From positions 1 to 26,265 of the forward strand of contig CAZKTO010000041.1 of NCBI GenBank assembly GCA_964555685.1: a stretch of DNA of 26,265 bases, written 5' to 3'. A program made the position numbers and the translations under genes. Shown here piece by piece: positions 14,748-22,305 of this stretch. Below the pieces are notes generated by a model. That model was not told the origin of the DNA. It searched no databases and saw nothing but the letters and a program-made list of their open reading frames with translations. Source of the stretch: CAZKTO01 sp964555685. Its GTDB lineage: Bacteria > Chloroflexota > Dehalococcoidia > SHYB01. The stretch's first letter is position 1, and each line of letters begins with the position of its first letter.

Positions 14748-15967
14748 CATCGCGAGAGCAAGGGCACCGGGGGGACGTCACGCCGTTCCCTCTCGGCGGT
14801 GTCACGGTCCTGGACGTAGCCGCCGACCTGCCAGGCTCCCTCTGCGCCCGCTTCCTGGCGGACTGGGGCGCGGACGTCCTCAAGGTCGAGCACCCGGGCT
14901 CCGGGGACCGCTGCCGCCGCTGCGGCCCGTTTCCCGGCGACCTTCCTCTCCCGGAGCAAGGCGGTCTTTTCCTCTACCTGAACGCCAGCAAGCTCGGCGT
15001 CACCCTTGACCTGGGTTGCGAGACGGGCAGGCGCATCTTCCTTCGCCTGGTGGAGGAGGCGCACGTGGTGGTCGAGAACCCCTCTCCAGAGTCCGGCCAG
15101 GGCTCCGGGCTGGAGTACCAGGCGCTGGCCCGCGTCAATCCCGGCCTGATCATGACGTCCATCGCTGGTTTTGGCCTGACTGGGCCGTACCGGGCGTACC
15201 GGTCCGGCAACCTGGTCGCCCTGGCCCTGGGCGGATGGATCTACCGCCAGGGTGAGGCCGCCCGGGAGCCCGTCCAGTCGGGCGGGTCGCTGGCATTGTA
15301 CGCCGCGGGCTTGATGGCGGCGGTGGGGACCGCCACGGCCGTCTACCAGTGGTCGCGGACCGGGGAAGGCCAGCACCTGGAGGTGTCCCTCCAGGAAGCC
15401 GTCGTCAACGCCCTGGTCTTCCCAACGGTGCACTACTCTGTGACAGGCCAGGACCTTCCCCGCCGCGGCAACGCCGCGCCGGGCGTCTTCTCCTGCCAGG
15501 ACGGGTATATCGGCGCCAACCTCCTGACCCACCAGCACTGGGAGTCCTTCTTCTATTGGCTGGGGCGAGAAGACCTCCTAAAGGACCCTCGCTTTGCCGA
15601 CGGGCAGGAGCGGCAGGCCCATCGCCGCGAGCTGACAGCGGAGCTTGCGCCTTGGTTCGCCAACCAGCGCAAGACGGACCTCTTCGCGGCTGCGCAGGAG
15701 CTGCGGCTCCCCTTTGGCCTGGTCAGCACCATGGAGGACCTTTTCGCCAACGAGCACCTGCGCGCCCGCCGGTTCTTTCAGCAGGTGCCGCACCCTGGCC
15801 TGGGCATGGTCGCGGTCCCGGGACCGCCCTTCCGGATGGCCGGCTCGCCGGGGATGGTGCGGCGCAGTGCCCCGGCGTTGGGCCAGCACAACGAGCAGGT
15901 CTACCGCGGCCGGCTGGGTCTCACTCGTGGCGACCTGGCGAGGCTGAGCAGGTACGGAGTGGTGTAG
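14744..15967 (+). CDS. CaiB/BaiF class III CoA-transferase subunit, catalytic Asp absent
   Basis: The 407-residue product has the family III (formyl-CoA transferase-like) opening LGGVTVLDVAADLPGSLCARFLADWGADVLKVEHP and the helix-linked region VYQWSRTGEGQHLEVSL. In family III enzymes an aspartate near residue 169 carries the acyl group as an anhydride. The equivalent stretch here, VQSGGSLALYAAGLMAA (178-194), has no Asp or Glu. The subunit is therefore probably non-catalytic and works with the next gene's product, as in heteromeric enzymes such as SmtAB or BbsEF. The only in-frame start in the expected place is TTG 14744, with GGAGG about 7 nt upstream. It is the first gene of the operon and its stop is immediately followed by the next ATG. 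Confidence 0.85.
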   Translation: MTSREQGHRGDVTPFPLGGVTVLDVAADLPGSLCARFLADWGADVLKVEHPGSGDRCRRCGPFPGDLPLPEQGGLFLYLNASKLGVTLDLGCETGRRIFLRLVEEAHVVVENPSPESGQGSGLEYQALARVNPGLIMTSIAGFGLTGPYRAYRSGNLVALALGGWIYRQGEAAREPVQSGGSLALYAAGLMAAVGTATAVYQWSRTGEGQHLEVSLQEAVVNALVFPTVHYSVTGQDLPRRGNAAPGVFSCQDGYIGANLLTHQHWESFFYWLGREDLLKDPRFADGQERQAHRRELTAELAPWFANQRKTDLFAAAQELRLPFGLVSTMEDLFANEHLRARRFFQQVPHPGLGMVAVPGPPFRMAGSPGMVRRSAPALGQHNEQVYRGRLGLTRGDLARLSRYGVV

Positions 15968-17197
15968 ATGGCCGGCCTGCCGCTGGAGGGCGTGCGCATC
16001 CTGGACCTCACCCACTTCATGGCGGGGCCCATCGCCACCCAGCTTCTGGGTTTTCTGGGCGCCCAGGTCGTCAAAATCGAGTCCATCCAGCGGATGGACC
16101 TAATCCGGCTGAACCAGGTGGCGATACAGGAGACGGTTTGGGAGAAGGCGCCCTTCTGGCTTGGCAGCAACCTCAACAAGTACGGCGTGACTCTGAACCT
16201 CGGCTGCCCGGCTGGGCGGAGCCTGTTTCTGGACTTGGTGAAGACGGCCGACGTGGTCATCGAGAACTTCACGCCGCGGGTGATGAAGAACTTCGGCTTG
16301 GACTATCCGGCGCTCAGGGATGTGAACCCCTCGCTCATCATGGTCTCCGTCCCCGGGTTCGGGACCGGCGGGCCATGGCAGCATTACGTCGGCTTCGCTT
16401 TCACGTTCGAGCAGCTCTCCGGGATCTCCGGGCTGACGGGCTACCCGGACGGCGCGCCCCTCAACGCCCTGGGCGCCGCAGACCCCCTGGGGGCTATGCA
16501 CGTGGCGTACGCCGCCATTCTGGCGCTGCACCACCGGCAGCGGACGGGCCGGGGCCAGCGCGTGGAGGTCACGCAGCTAGAGCTGCTGATCGGGCTTCTG
16601 GGGCGAGAGGTGATGGAGTATTCCCTCAACCGCCGCGTGGAGCCGCGGAGGGGCAACCGGCACCACGCTGTGGCCCCGCACGGGGTCTACCCTTGCCGGG
16701 GCGACGACGAGTGGGTGGCGATAGCCGTGGGGTCCGACGCGGAGTTCGAGCGCCTGTGCAAGGCGATGGGCCCCGGCGCCATCGACGCCGCCGACCCCCG
16801 GTTCGCTTCCGCCGTGGCCCGTTTCCGGAACCAGGACGAGCTGGACGCCCGGATCGCCCGCTGGACGCGGACCCAGAGCAAGCGAGCGGTCATGGAGCTT
16901 CTTCAGCGCGAGGGCGTCGCCGCCGGCGCGGTGCTCACGTCCGCAGACCTGCTCCGGGACCCGCATCTCCGGGAGCGGGGCTTCTTCCAGGAGGTCACCC
17001 GGCCCCTGGTGGGCCCGGCCGAATACCCCGGCTGGTCTATTCGATCGAATGCGCTACCCCGGCGCCACCGGACGCCGGCGCCGCTGCTGGGCGAGCACAA
17101 CCGCTTCGTCCTGGGCGAGCTGCTCGGCCAGCCGGAGAGCACCCTGCAAGCGCTGGAGTCGGCGCACGTGATCGGAACGGTCCCCCTGCAGCTATGA
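15968..17197 (+). CDS. CaiB/BaiF class III CoA-transferase subunit, catalytic Asp present
   Basis: The 409-residue product begins LEGVRILDLTHFMAGPIATQLLGFLGAQVVKIE, typical of family III CoA transferases. It has the catalytic aspartate D172 in LGAADPLGAMH, at the position of Asp169 in formyl-CoA transferase. The HHRQRTGRGQRVEVTQLELL segment and the C-terminal LLGEHN motif are also present. The ATG starts directly after the TAG of the preceding paralogue, so the two are co-translated and likely form an alpha/beta enzyme that moves CoA from a donor such as succinyl-CoA to a carboxylic acid. It would activate the substrate for the downstream MaoC, thiolase-fold and hydratase steps. The true acceptor is unknown. 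Confidence 0.9.
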   Translation: MAGLPLEGVRILDLTHFMAGPIATQLLGFLGAQVVKIESIQRMDLIRLNQVAIQETVWEKAPFWLGSNLNKYGVTLNLGCPAGRSLFLDLVKTADVVIENFTPRVMKNFGLDYPALRDVNPSLIMVSVPGFGTGGPWQHYVGFAFTFEQLSGISGLTGYPDGAPLNALGAADPLGAMHVAYAAILALHHRQRTGRGQRVEVTQLELLIGLLGREVMEYSLNRRVEPRRGNRHHAVAPHGVYPCRGDDEWVAIAVGSDAEFERLCKAMGPGAIDAADPRFASAVARFRNQDELDARIARWTRTQSKRAVMELLQREGVAAGAVLTSADLLRDPHLRERGFFQEVTRPLVGPAEYPGWSIRSNALPRRHRTPAPLLGEHNRFVLGELLGQPESTLQALESAHVIGTVPLQL

Positions 17198-17213
17198 CCC
17201 ACAGGAGGAGGCT

Positions 17214-17759
17214 ATGACTGAGCGAGCGGACCTTCCCAAGGAAGTGGCCGACCTCATAGGCGCCCGGACCGAGATCCGCTGGGGCGCCGACGAGGTGAGC
17301 AAGGCCCAGATCCGGTATTGGATCGAGATGGTCGAGGACGCCAACCCGCTCTACACGGACGAGGAGTACGCCAGGGCAAGCAAGTACCAGGGCATCATCG
17401 CGCCGCCCCCCATGCTGATGACCTGGGCGTACGGCCCCCTTTGGCCCGCGGAGAACGTGCAGCTCCGGCCCACCCAGCGCGTAAGGATCCCGGGCTGCGA
17501 CCACAACGCCGCGGTGAACTCGGTCCAGGAGTACCTCCTGCCCGTCCGGCCGGGCGACCGGATCGGGACCAGAGACGTGATCACGGACATCTCGCCCAGG
17601 AAGACCACCCGCCTGGGGGAAGGGCACTTCGTGACCCAGGTGACCGAGTACGTCAACCAGCGGGGCGGGGTGGTGGGCCGGAACATCCTGACGGTGTTCA
17701 AGTACAGGCCCCCGCCCAAGGTGGCGCCCAAGCAAGCTTCCCAGGAGGTGGGCCGATGA
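17214..17759 (+). CDS. MaoC-like hotdog protein, non-catalytic partner (FAS1-like dehydratase domain)
   Basis: The 181-residue product matches the MaoC dehydratase N-terminal (FAS1-like) hotdog domain. In (R)-hydratases the active site is D-x4-H. Here EDANPLYTDEEYA keeps D42 but has Y47 in place of the histidine, so it is unlikely to catalyse hydration alone. IAPPPMLMTW and NSVQEYLLPVRPGD are the usual substrate-tunnel and strand motifs. The C-terminal tail ends in basic, proline-rich sequence. AGGAGGAGG lies just before ATG 17214. Its stop overlaps the next gene's ATG by 4 nt. The pairing resembles ChsH2 (non-catalytic) with ChsH1 (catalytic) of steroid side-chain degradation. Confidence 0.85.
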   Translation: MTERADLPKEVADLIGARTEIRWGADEVSKAQIRYWIEMVEDANPLYTDEEYARASKYQGIIAPPPMLMTWAYGPLWPAENVQLRPTQRVRIPGCDHNAAVNSVQEYLLPVRPGDRIGTRDVITDISPRKTTRLGEGHFVTQVTEYVNQRGGVVGRNILTVFKYRPPPKVAPKQASQEVGR

Positions 17760-18211
17760 CCGGGCAGCGGACATGCACGCGCGTCCTCTGGGAGGACGTG
17801 GCCGAGGGGCAAGAACTCCCGCCGATCTCGCTCGACATGACCATCAAGCGCTGCATCATCGCCGTGGCCGCGACCCGGGACTTCTACGACATCCACCACA
17901 ACCAGGAGTTCGCCAGGGCCAGCGGCGTCAAGGACATTTTCGTGAACACGATGTTCAACCAGGGCCTGGCCGGCAGATTTATGACAGACTGGACCGGGCC
18001 CGAGGGCGAAATCAGGAGGTTGGGCATCGCCATGCGGGAGTCGACCTACCCCGGCGACACCGTCACCGTCAACGGAAAGGTGGTCAAGAAATACGTCAAC
18101 GAATCGGGCGACCACCTGGTAGACCTGGACGTGGTGATCTCCAACCCCCGGGGTCCCGCCGTGATCGCCCAGGGCACCATGGCGCTGCCCGTCAGGGGCG
18201 CGGGGGGCTAG
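17756..18211 (+). CDS. MaoC-like (R)-enoyl-CoA hydratase, catalytic partner
   Basis: The 151-residue single-hotdog protein carries the hydratase dyad. In ATRDFYDIHHNQEFA, D42 and H47 fit D-x4-H of (R)-specific enoyl-CoA hydratases. FVNTMFNQGL, YPGDTVTVNGKVVKKY and the strand VDLDVVISN follow the MaoC pattern. The ATG overlaps the preceding stop (ATGA), indicating tight translational coupling and a stable heteromer with the 181-residue partner that lacks this histidine. The complex would hydrate an alpha,beta-unsaturated CoA ester to the beta-hydroxy form, the substrate for the next enzyme in the operon. Confidence 0.87.
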   Translation: MTGQRTCTRVLWEDVAEGQELPPISLDMTIKRCIIAVAATRDFYDIHHNQEFARASGVKDIFVNTMFNQGLAGRFMTDWTGPEGEIRRLGIAMRESTYPGDTVTVNGKVVKKYVNESGDHLVDLDVVISNPRGPAVIAQGTMALPVRGAGG

Positions 18212-18221
18212 GGGAGGGACT

Positions 18222-19385
18222 ATGCCCGGCTCGCTGAAAGACCAGGCCGCCATCATCGGCATCGGGGAGACGGAGTTCTCCACCAACTCCGGCCGGAGCG
18301 AGACCCGGTTGGCTCTCGAGGCGTCGCTGGCCGCCATCCGGGACGCCGGCCTCACCCCCAAGGACATCGACGGCGTGGTGCGCTCGGCAGCGGACAGCAC
18401 GGACGAGGTGATGCTGGCTCGGGCGCTGGGCATCCCCGACCTGCGCTATTTCCACTCGGTGGGGTATGGAGGGGGCGCGCCCGGCGCCATCGTGATGCAC
18501 GCGGCCATGGCCGTGGCCCTTGAGGTCGCCAACCACGTCCTGTGCTACCGGGCGCTCAACGAGCGGTCCGGCAGGCGCTTCGGGCAGGCGCGGGTCCAGG
18601 CCCGCATCCCCGGGGAGCGGGGATACATGGAGCCCTACGGGCTGGTCACTCCTGGCCATTGGTGCGCCATGAGCGCCCGGCGCCACATGTATCAGTACGG
18701 GACCACGAGCGCCCAGTTCGGCGCCGTGTCCGTGGCGTGCCGCAAGCACGCCAACCGCAACCCCAGGGCCATGATGCGCGATCGCCCCATGACCATCGAA
18801 GACCATCAGCGGTCCCGCATGATCGTGGACCCTCTGCGGCTGTTCGACTTCTGCCTGGAGAGCGATGGGGCCGCGGCGGTGGTGGTGACCTCCGCGCGGC
18901 GGGCCGGGAACGGCGCCCCGCACCCCCCGGCCCACATCCTGGCCGCCGCCCAGGGGACTGGGTCCAACATGGAGACCATGCTCTCCTACAACCGCGAGGA
19001 TATCGCCATCGCCGAGGAGACGGCGGCTTGCGCCCGCGCCCTGTTCCAGATGGCGGGCGTCACCCCCGCCGACATCGACGTGGCGGAGATCTACGACCAC
19101 TTCACCCCCGCGGTCATCATGGCCCTGGAGGGCTTTGGCTTTTGCGGGACCGGCGAAGGCGGCCCCTTCGTCGAGGGCGGCCGCCTCGAGTGGCCCGATG
19201 GCGATCTACCCCTCAACACCCACGGCGGCAACCTCTCGGAAGCCTACATCCACGGCTTCACCCACATCGTTGAAGGAGTCCGCCAAATCCGGCGCACCTC
19301 CACTAGCCAGGTCCCGGACGCCGAGCTGGTGCTGGTGAGCAGCGGAAACCTGGTGCCCACCAGCGCCCTGATTCTCAGGAGGTAG
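18222..19385 (+). CDS. Thiolase-fold lipid-transfer protein, Ltp2-like retro-aldolase candidate
   Basis: The 387-residue product has the SCP2/thiolase fold (AAIIGIGETEFS start, CLESDGAAAVVVTSA, SSGNLVPTSA end). The thiolase nucleophile region 'x-C-x-S-G' is replaced by SVGYGGGAPG (79-88), so Claisen chemistry is excluded. It keeps two tyrosines, Y291 in EIYDHFTP and Y342 in NLSEAYIHGF, at the places where steroid aldolase Ltp2 is reported to have its catalytic tyrosines. Length equals that of Ltp2 proteins (about 386). It is followed 2 bp later by a DUF35 protein, the known obligate partner. It probably splits a tertiary beta-hydroxyacyl-CoA into a ketone plus acetyl- or propionyl-CoA. A plain acyl-CoA-binding thiolase paralogue is the alternative. 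Confidence 0.85.
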   Translation: MPGSLKDQAAIIGIGETEFSTNSGRSETRLALEASLAAIRDAGLTPKDIDGVVRSAADSTDEVMLARALGIPDLRYFHSVGYGGGAPGAIVMHAAMAVALEVANHVLCYRALNERSGRRFGQARVQARIPGERGYMEPYGLVTPGHWCAMSARRHMYQYGTTSAQFGAVSVACRKHANRNPRAMMRDRPMTIEDHQRSRMIVDPLRLFDFCLESDGAAAVVVTSARRAGNGAPHPPAHILAAAQGTGSNMETMLSYNREDIAIAEETAACARALFQMAGVTPADIDVAEIYDHFTPAVIMALEGFGFCGTGEGGPFVEGGRLEWPDGDLPLNTHGGNLSEAYIHGFTHIVEGVRQIRRTSTSQVPDAELVLVSSGNLVPTSALILRR

Positions 19386-19387
19386 GC

Positions 19388-19807
19388 GTGACGGAACAGG
19401 CCGTTTCCATCCCTCTGCCCCTCGTCGACCTGGACAACCAGGGCTATTGGGAGTCGGCCCGAAAGCGCGAGCTTCGGGTCCAAAAGTGCACGGCGTGTGG
19501 TACTCGGAGATTCCCGCCCAGGCTCGTCTGCCACGCCTGCAACTCCCTGGAGCACGAGTGGTCTCCGTGCAGCGGCAGGGGGACGGTCTATAGCTACGTC
19601 GTGGTGGCGCAGCCGGCGCACCCCGCCTTCAAGGACGCCGTCCCCTACGGCGTCGTCCTGGTCGAACTGGAGGAAGGAGTGCGCATTATCAGCCACGTCG
19701 TTGACGTCCCTCCCGACCAGCTTCGCATCGGCCTGCCCGTTGAGGTGGTTTTCGAAGACGTCGCGGAGGACGTGACGCTCCCCAAGTTCAAGCGGGCCGG
19801 CGCGTGA
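19388..19807 (+). CDS. DUF35 OB-fold protein with rubredoxin-like zinc ribbon
   Basis: The 139-residue product has the N-terminal zinc ribbon C34-x2-C37 ... C48-x2-C51 (VQKCTACGTRRFPPRLVCHACNS). An OB-fold strand set follows (GRGTVYSYVVV, YGVVLVELEEGVRI, VEVVFEDV). DUF35 proteins bind thiolase-fold partners and help hold the CoA ester; in ChsH2 this domain is fused C-terminally to a MaoC domain. GTG 19388 is taken because AGGAGG (19377-19382) sits just before the upstream stop. Its stop is in turn overlapped by a possible GTG of the next frame. It presumably forms a complex with the 18222-19385 product. Confidence 0.88.
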   Translation: MTEQAVSIPLPLVDLDNQGYWESARKRELRVQKCTACGTRRFPPRLVCHACNSLEHEWSPCSGRGTVYSYVVVAQPAHPAFKDAVPYGVVLVELEEGVRIISHVVDVPPDQLRIGLPVEVVFEDVAEDVTLPKFKRAGA

Positions 19808-19887
19808 AACGCCGAAGGCCGCCAGTTATCGAGATCGCCGGCCAGGCAACGGCGGGGAGAAACGGGGAAAGGACGGAGGCAGGCTAC

Positions 19888-20682
19888 ATGGCCCTGGAAT
19901 GCACCCTCTTCGAGAAGCACGAGGGCGTAGCCGTCATCACCCTGAATCGGCCCGACCGCATGAACGCCCTCATCCCGGAAATGACGCAGGAGATAGCCCA
20001 GTGCCTGGACGAGGCCCGGGCCGACGAGGACGTACGCGTGGTGGTGATTACCGGGGCCGGCAAGGGCTTCTGCGCCGGCGCGGACATGGCCAAGCTGGCC
20101 CGGCGGGCTGGCGGCGAAGCACCGGGGAGGGTGGGGCGGCGCGACCTGGACCTCATGGGCGACTGGGCGCTCAAGCTCCACGAGTTCGAGAAGCCGTCGG
20201 TGGCCGCGGTCAATGGCGTCGCTGCCGGAGGTGGCGTGTCGCTGGCCTTGGCCTGCGACATCTGCATCGCCAGCGACGCCGCCCGCTTCGTCCCCGCCTT
20301 CACCCGGCGCGGCGTGGCGCCCGATGCTGGGGCCAGCTACTTCCTCCCTCGACGGGTGAGCCTGGCCAGGGCTTGCGCCCTCGTGTTCACTGGAGACCCC
20401 ATCACCGCGCCCGAGGCGGAGCGGCTGGGCCTGGTGGACGTGGTGGTGCCGCACGAGCAGCTCTTGCCGGCGGCCCTGGAACTGGCCCGAAAGATCGCTC
20501 GGGGAGCCCCCCTGGCGATGATCATGGCGAAACGAGCCCTTCAACGCGGCGCCACCAGCGATCTTCGCTCCGCTCTGGAGTTCGAGAGCTTCGCTCAGCG
20601 GCTTCTCTTCCAGACCGAAGACTTCAGGGAAGGGGTCGGGGCCTACCTCGAGAAGCGCGAGCCGAAGTTCACCGGGCATTGA
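19888..20682 (+). CDS. Enoyl-CoA hydratase/isomerase (crotonase family)
   Basis: The 264-residue product has the crotonase fold. The first oxyanion-hole segment is TGAGKGFCAGADM (55-67) and the second is AAVNGVAAGGGVSLALACD (106-124). GVAPDAGASYFLPR (142-155) replaces the usual catalytic PEAG/PEGG with PDAG, as in phenylacetate-type (PaaG/PaaB-like) members. It ends in YLEKREPKFTGH. ATG 19888 has GGAGG at 19875-19879. A GTG at 19804 overlapping the DUF35 stop would add 28 non-conserved residues and has no better ribosome site. It is last in the CoA-ester operon after an 80-bp gap, and would hydrate or isomerise an enoyl-CoA formed in the same pathway. Confidence 0.9.
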   Translation: MALECTLFEKHEGVAVITLNRPDRMNALIPEMTQEIAQCLDEARADEDVRVVVITGAGKGFCAGADMAKLARRAGGEAPGRVGRRDLDLMGDWALKLHEFEKPSVAAVNGVAAGGGVSLALACDICIASDAARFVPAFTRRGVAPDAGASYFLPRRVSLARACALVFTGDPITAPEAERLGLVDVVVPHEQLLPAALELARKIARGAPLAMIMAKRALQRGATSDLRSALEFESFAQRLLFQTEDFREGVGAYLEKREPKFTGH

Positions 20683-20687
20683 CCGCT

Positions 20688-20793
20688 CAGCCAGACCCGC
20701 CAGTTGACCAAGAAGCCCTCCGGTGTGGACGTGGTCACTGCCCAGGGCCACGAGGCGGGGGCCCCAGCGTCCGCATCGGGATGTTGCCGTCCT
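20688..20793 (+). pseudogene. Nitronate monooxygenase remnant with internal deletion
   Basis: The frame reads QTRQLTKKPSGVDV and passes straight into VTAQGHEAGG, then (after a frame slip) RIGMLP. In the paralogue at 9326-10452 these two pieces, RHTRQLTTKPFGVDV and GVDVVIA, are about 125 codons apart. The remnant is joined exactly at the shared G-V-D-V codons (GGTGTGGACGT, about 20732-20742). It ends at the start of the dispersed repeat at 20801. Confidence 0.7.
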
Positions 20794-20800
20794 GTTGCAT

Positions 20801-21070
20801 TAGCAGTTGCCGATGGCGTGGCGCACGCCACGCCCGCGGATGAAGACGGTATTCCGTCGCCAAAGCTTCCCGCATTCCCGCCACCCCCCGGCGAGGCCTT
20901 CCCAACCAGCCCGCCCCGGACTGCCGCTCGCAAAGGCCCCGCCCGGGTACCCACCGGAGGCGGGTGCGAGTCCAGAGAGGGCGGCGCCCTGTCTGGCGAG
21001 GACGCGGGGGTGTCCCCCGAAAGAGCCCTTGAGGGCGGGTGGGAGAACGGCGTCCGCCCCAGCAGCGCTG
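20801..21070 (+). repeat. Dispersed ~270-bp repeat, copy 3
   Basis: It starts TAGCAGTTGCCGATGGCG with an 8-bp perfect hairpin GGCGTGGC-GCAC-GCCACGCC (20815-20834) and GCGGATGAA. CACCCCCCGGCGAGG, CTCGCAAAGG, TCCAGAGAGGG and GTGTCCCCCGAAAGAGCC follow in the same order and similar spacing as at 8971-9240. It lies between a nitronate monooxygenase remnant and the end of the UPF0261 gene. Confidence 0.7.
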
Positions 21071-21097
21071 CATACAAAGAGCCAAGTTGACGGAGTA

Positions 21098-22297
21098 CTA
21101 CCGCCGCTCCCCGAGCCTCTCGAGCAGGGCGACGACTGCTTCCGCGAAGGTGGGTGCGTTGATGTGGGCATCGATGAGTTGGACGGGCAGACTGCCAGCG
21201 GCGTGCTTCAGCAGGGACTCAATGAAGGCAGCGTCGACGGCGGGATCGTCAAAGGGCTGCCCGGGGCCGCTATGCATCGAAAAGCCGCCCGTTGGGACGG
21301 CAATGGCCCGTGGACCTGGATGAAGGGCCGTTCTGCCCACGAGGAGCTGCGCAAGGTGCCTCGCCTCCTCTTTCGTGACGCGGAGAAGCCTCACCGCCGG
21401 CGTGTGCTCCAGGACCTTCCGCTCTGCGTAGCCCGGGCCCTGGGCTCGCTCGCTGCCGGTCACAATCAAATCCAGCGCTCCGGGCACAGCCACCAGGGGA
21501 TGCCGATAGTCCCCCGGCGCCGCCTCCGGGGAAGCAGGCGCCCCGCCGCCGAGAAGCTGTCCGTAAAGCTCCGTATGGGCCAGCCGGACCTCCCCCGCCA
21601 CCTCTTCGGGTCCGAGGAACTCCCCAAGCACCCGTGCCCGGGTCCCATGGCCGTGGAAGACAGCCACCTCCATCCCTCGCTTCGCGAAGAGCTCGCGAAG
21701 GTTCAGTGCAGCGGGCGTTACCACGCCCAGGCTCGTTAAGAGGACCACGGGGCGGCCGCGCTCTTCCCGGGGAACCGCGGCGGCTCCGCAGACGACGGCC
21801 GCCGCTCGACGCAGGGTGGTCCTGGTGCCCCGGTTGAGGCCCGCCAGGTCCAGCCATGATGGCACGACGACCACGTCACTGGCCGCGCCACCGCGAGCGG
21901 CGATGGTGGGCACCGTGGTCACCAGCACCTTGGGCAGGGGTAACGGGAGCGCCGCCATCACCGCGGTGGCAACCGCGGTCCCCACCGAGCCACCCAGGGC
22001 CACCAGGCCGTGCACTCGCTGCTGCCTGGCCAGGCCCTGCGCCGTCGCAATGAGGGCCTGGGTCATCAGGCGCAGCGCTTCGTCCCGGCCTCGGCGGTGC
22101 ACGAGGCCGTCCGCCGGCTCGCCGATGGCCGCCAGCACCTGCTCGCGGGTGACGTCCGCGCGGGCCCGTAGGGGCGGGTACAGGCCGAAGTCAACCAGCA
22201 GGGCCGCACACCCCTCGTCCTCAACGGCCGCTTTGAGGAACGCCGCCTCGTCGCCTTTGGTGTCCAGGGTGGCGAGAATGGCGACGGTGAAGGACAT
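21098..22297 (-). CDS. UPF0261 / Tm-1-like ATP-binding domain protein
   Basis: The 399-residue product begins FTVAILATLDTKGDEAAFL, the UPF0261 signature. It contains GLVALGGSVGTAVATAVMAALPL and KVLVTTVPTIA, the segment near the nucleotide pocket of the Tm-1 N-terminal domain, then VTPAALNLRELF and VFHGHGTR. It ends with FDDPAVDAAFIESLL...LIDAHIN. Full length matches the family (about 400). In plants the Tm-1 virus inhibitor fuses this domain to a TIM barrel. In bacteria the two are neighbours, as here: the TIM-barrel gene ends 8 bp upstream on the same strand. The biochemical role is not established. Confidence 0.88.
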   Translation of the reverse strand: MSFTVAILATLDTKGDEAAFLKAAVEDEGCAALLVDFGLYPPLRARADVTREQVLAAIGEPADGLVHRRGRDEALRLMTQALIATAQGLARQQRVHGLVALGGSVGTAVATAVMAALPLPLPKVLVTTVPTIAARGGAASDVVVVPSWLDLAGLNRGTRTTLRRAAAVVCGAAAVPREERGRPVVLLTSLGVVTPAALNLRELFAKRGMEVAVFHGHGTRARVLGEFLGPEEVAGEVRLAHTELYGQLLGGGAPASPEAAPGDYRHPLVAVPGALDLIVTGSERAQGPGYAERKVLEHTPAVRLLRVTKEEARHLAQLLVGRTALHPGPRAIAVPTGGFSMHSGPGQPFDDPAVDAAFIESLLKHAAGSLPVQLIDAHINAPTFAEAVVALLERLGERR

Positions 22298-22305
22298 GGC
22301 TCGCC

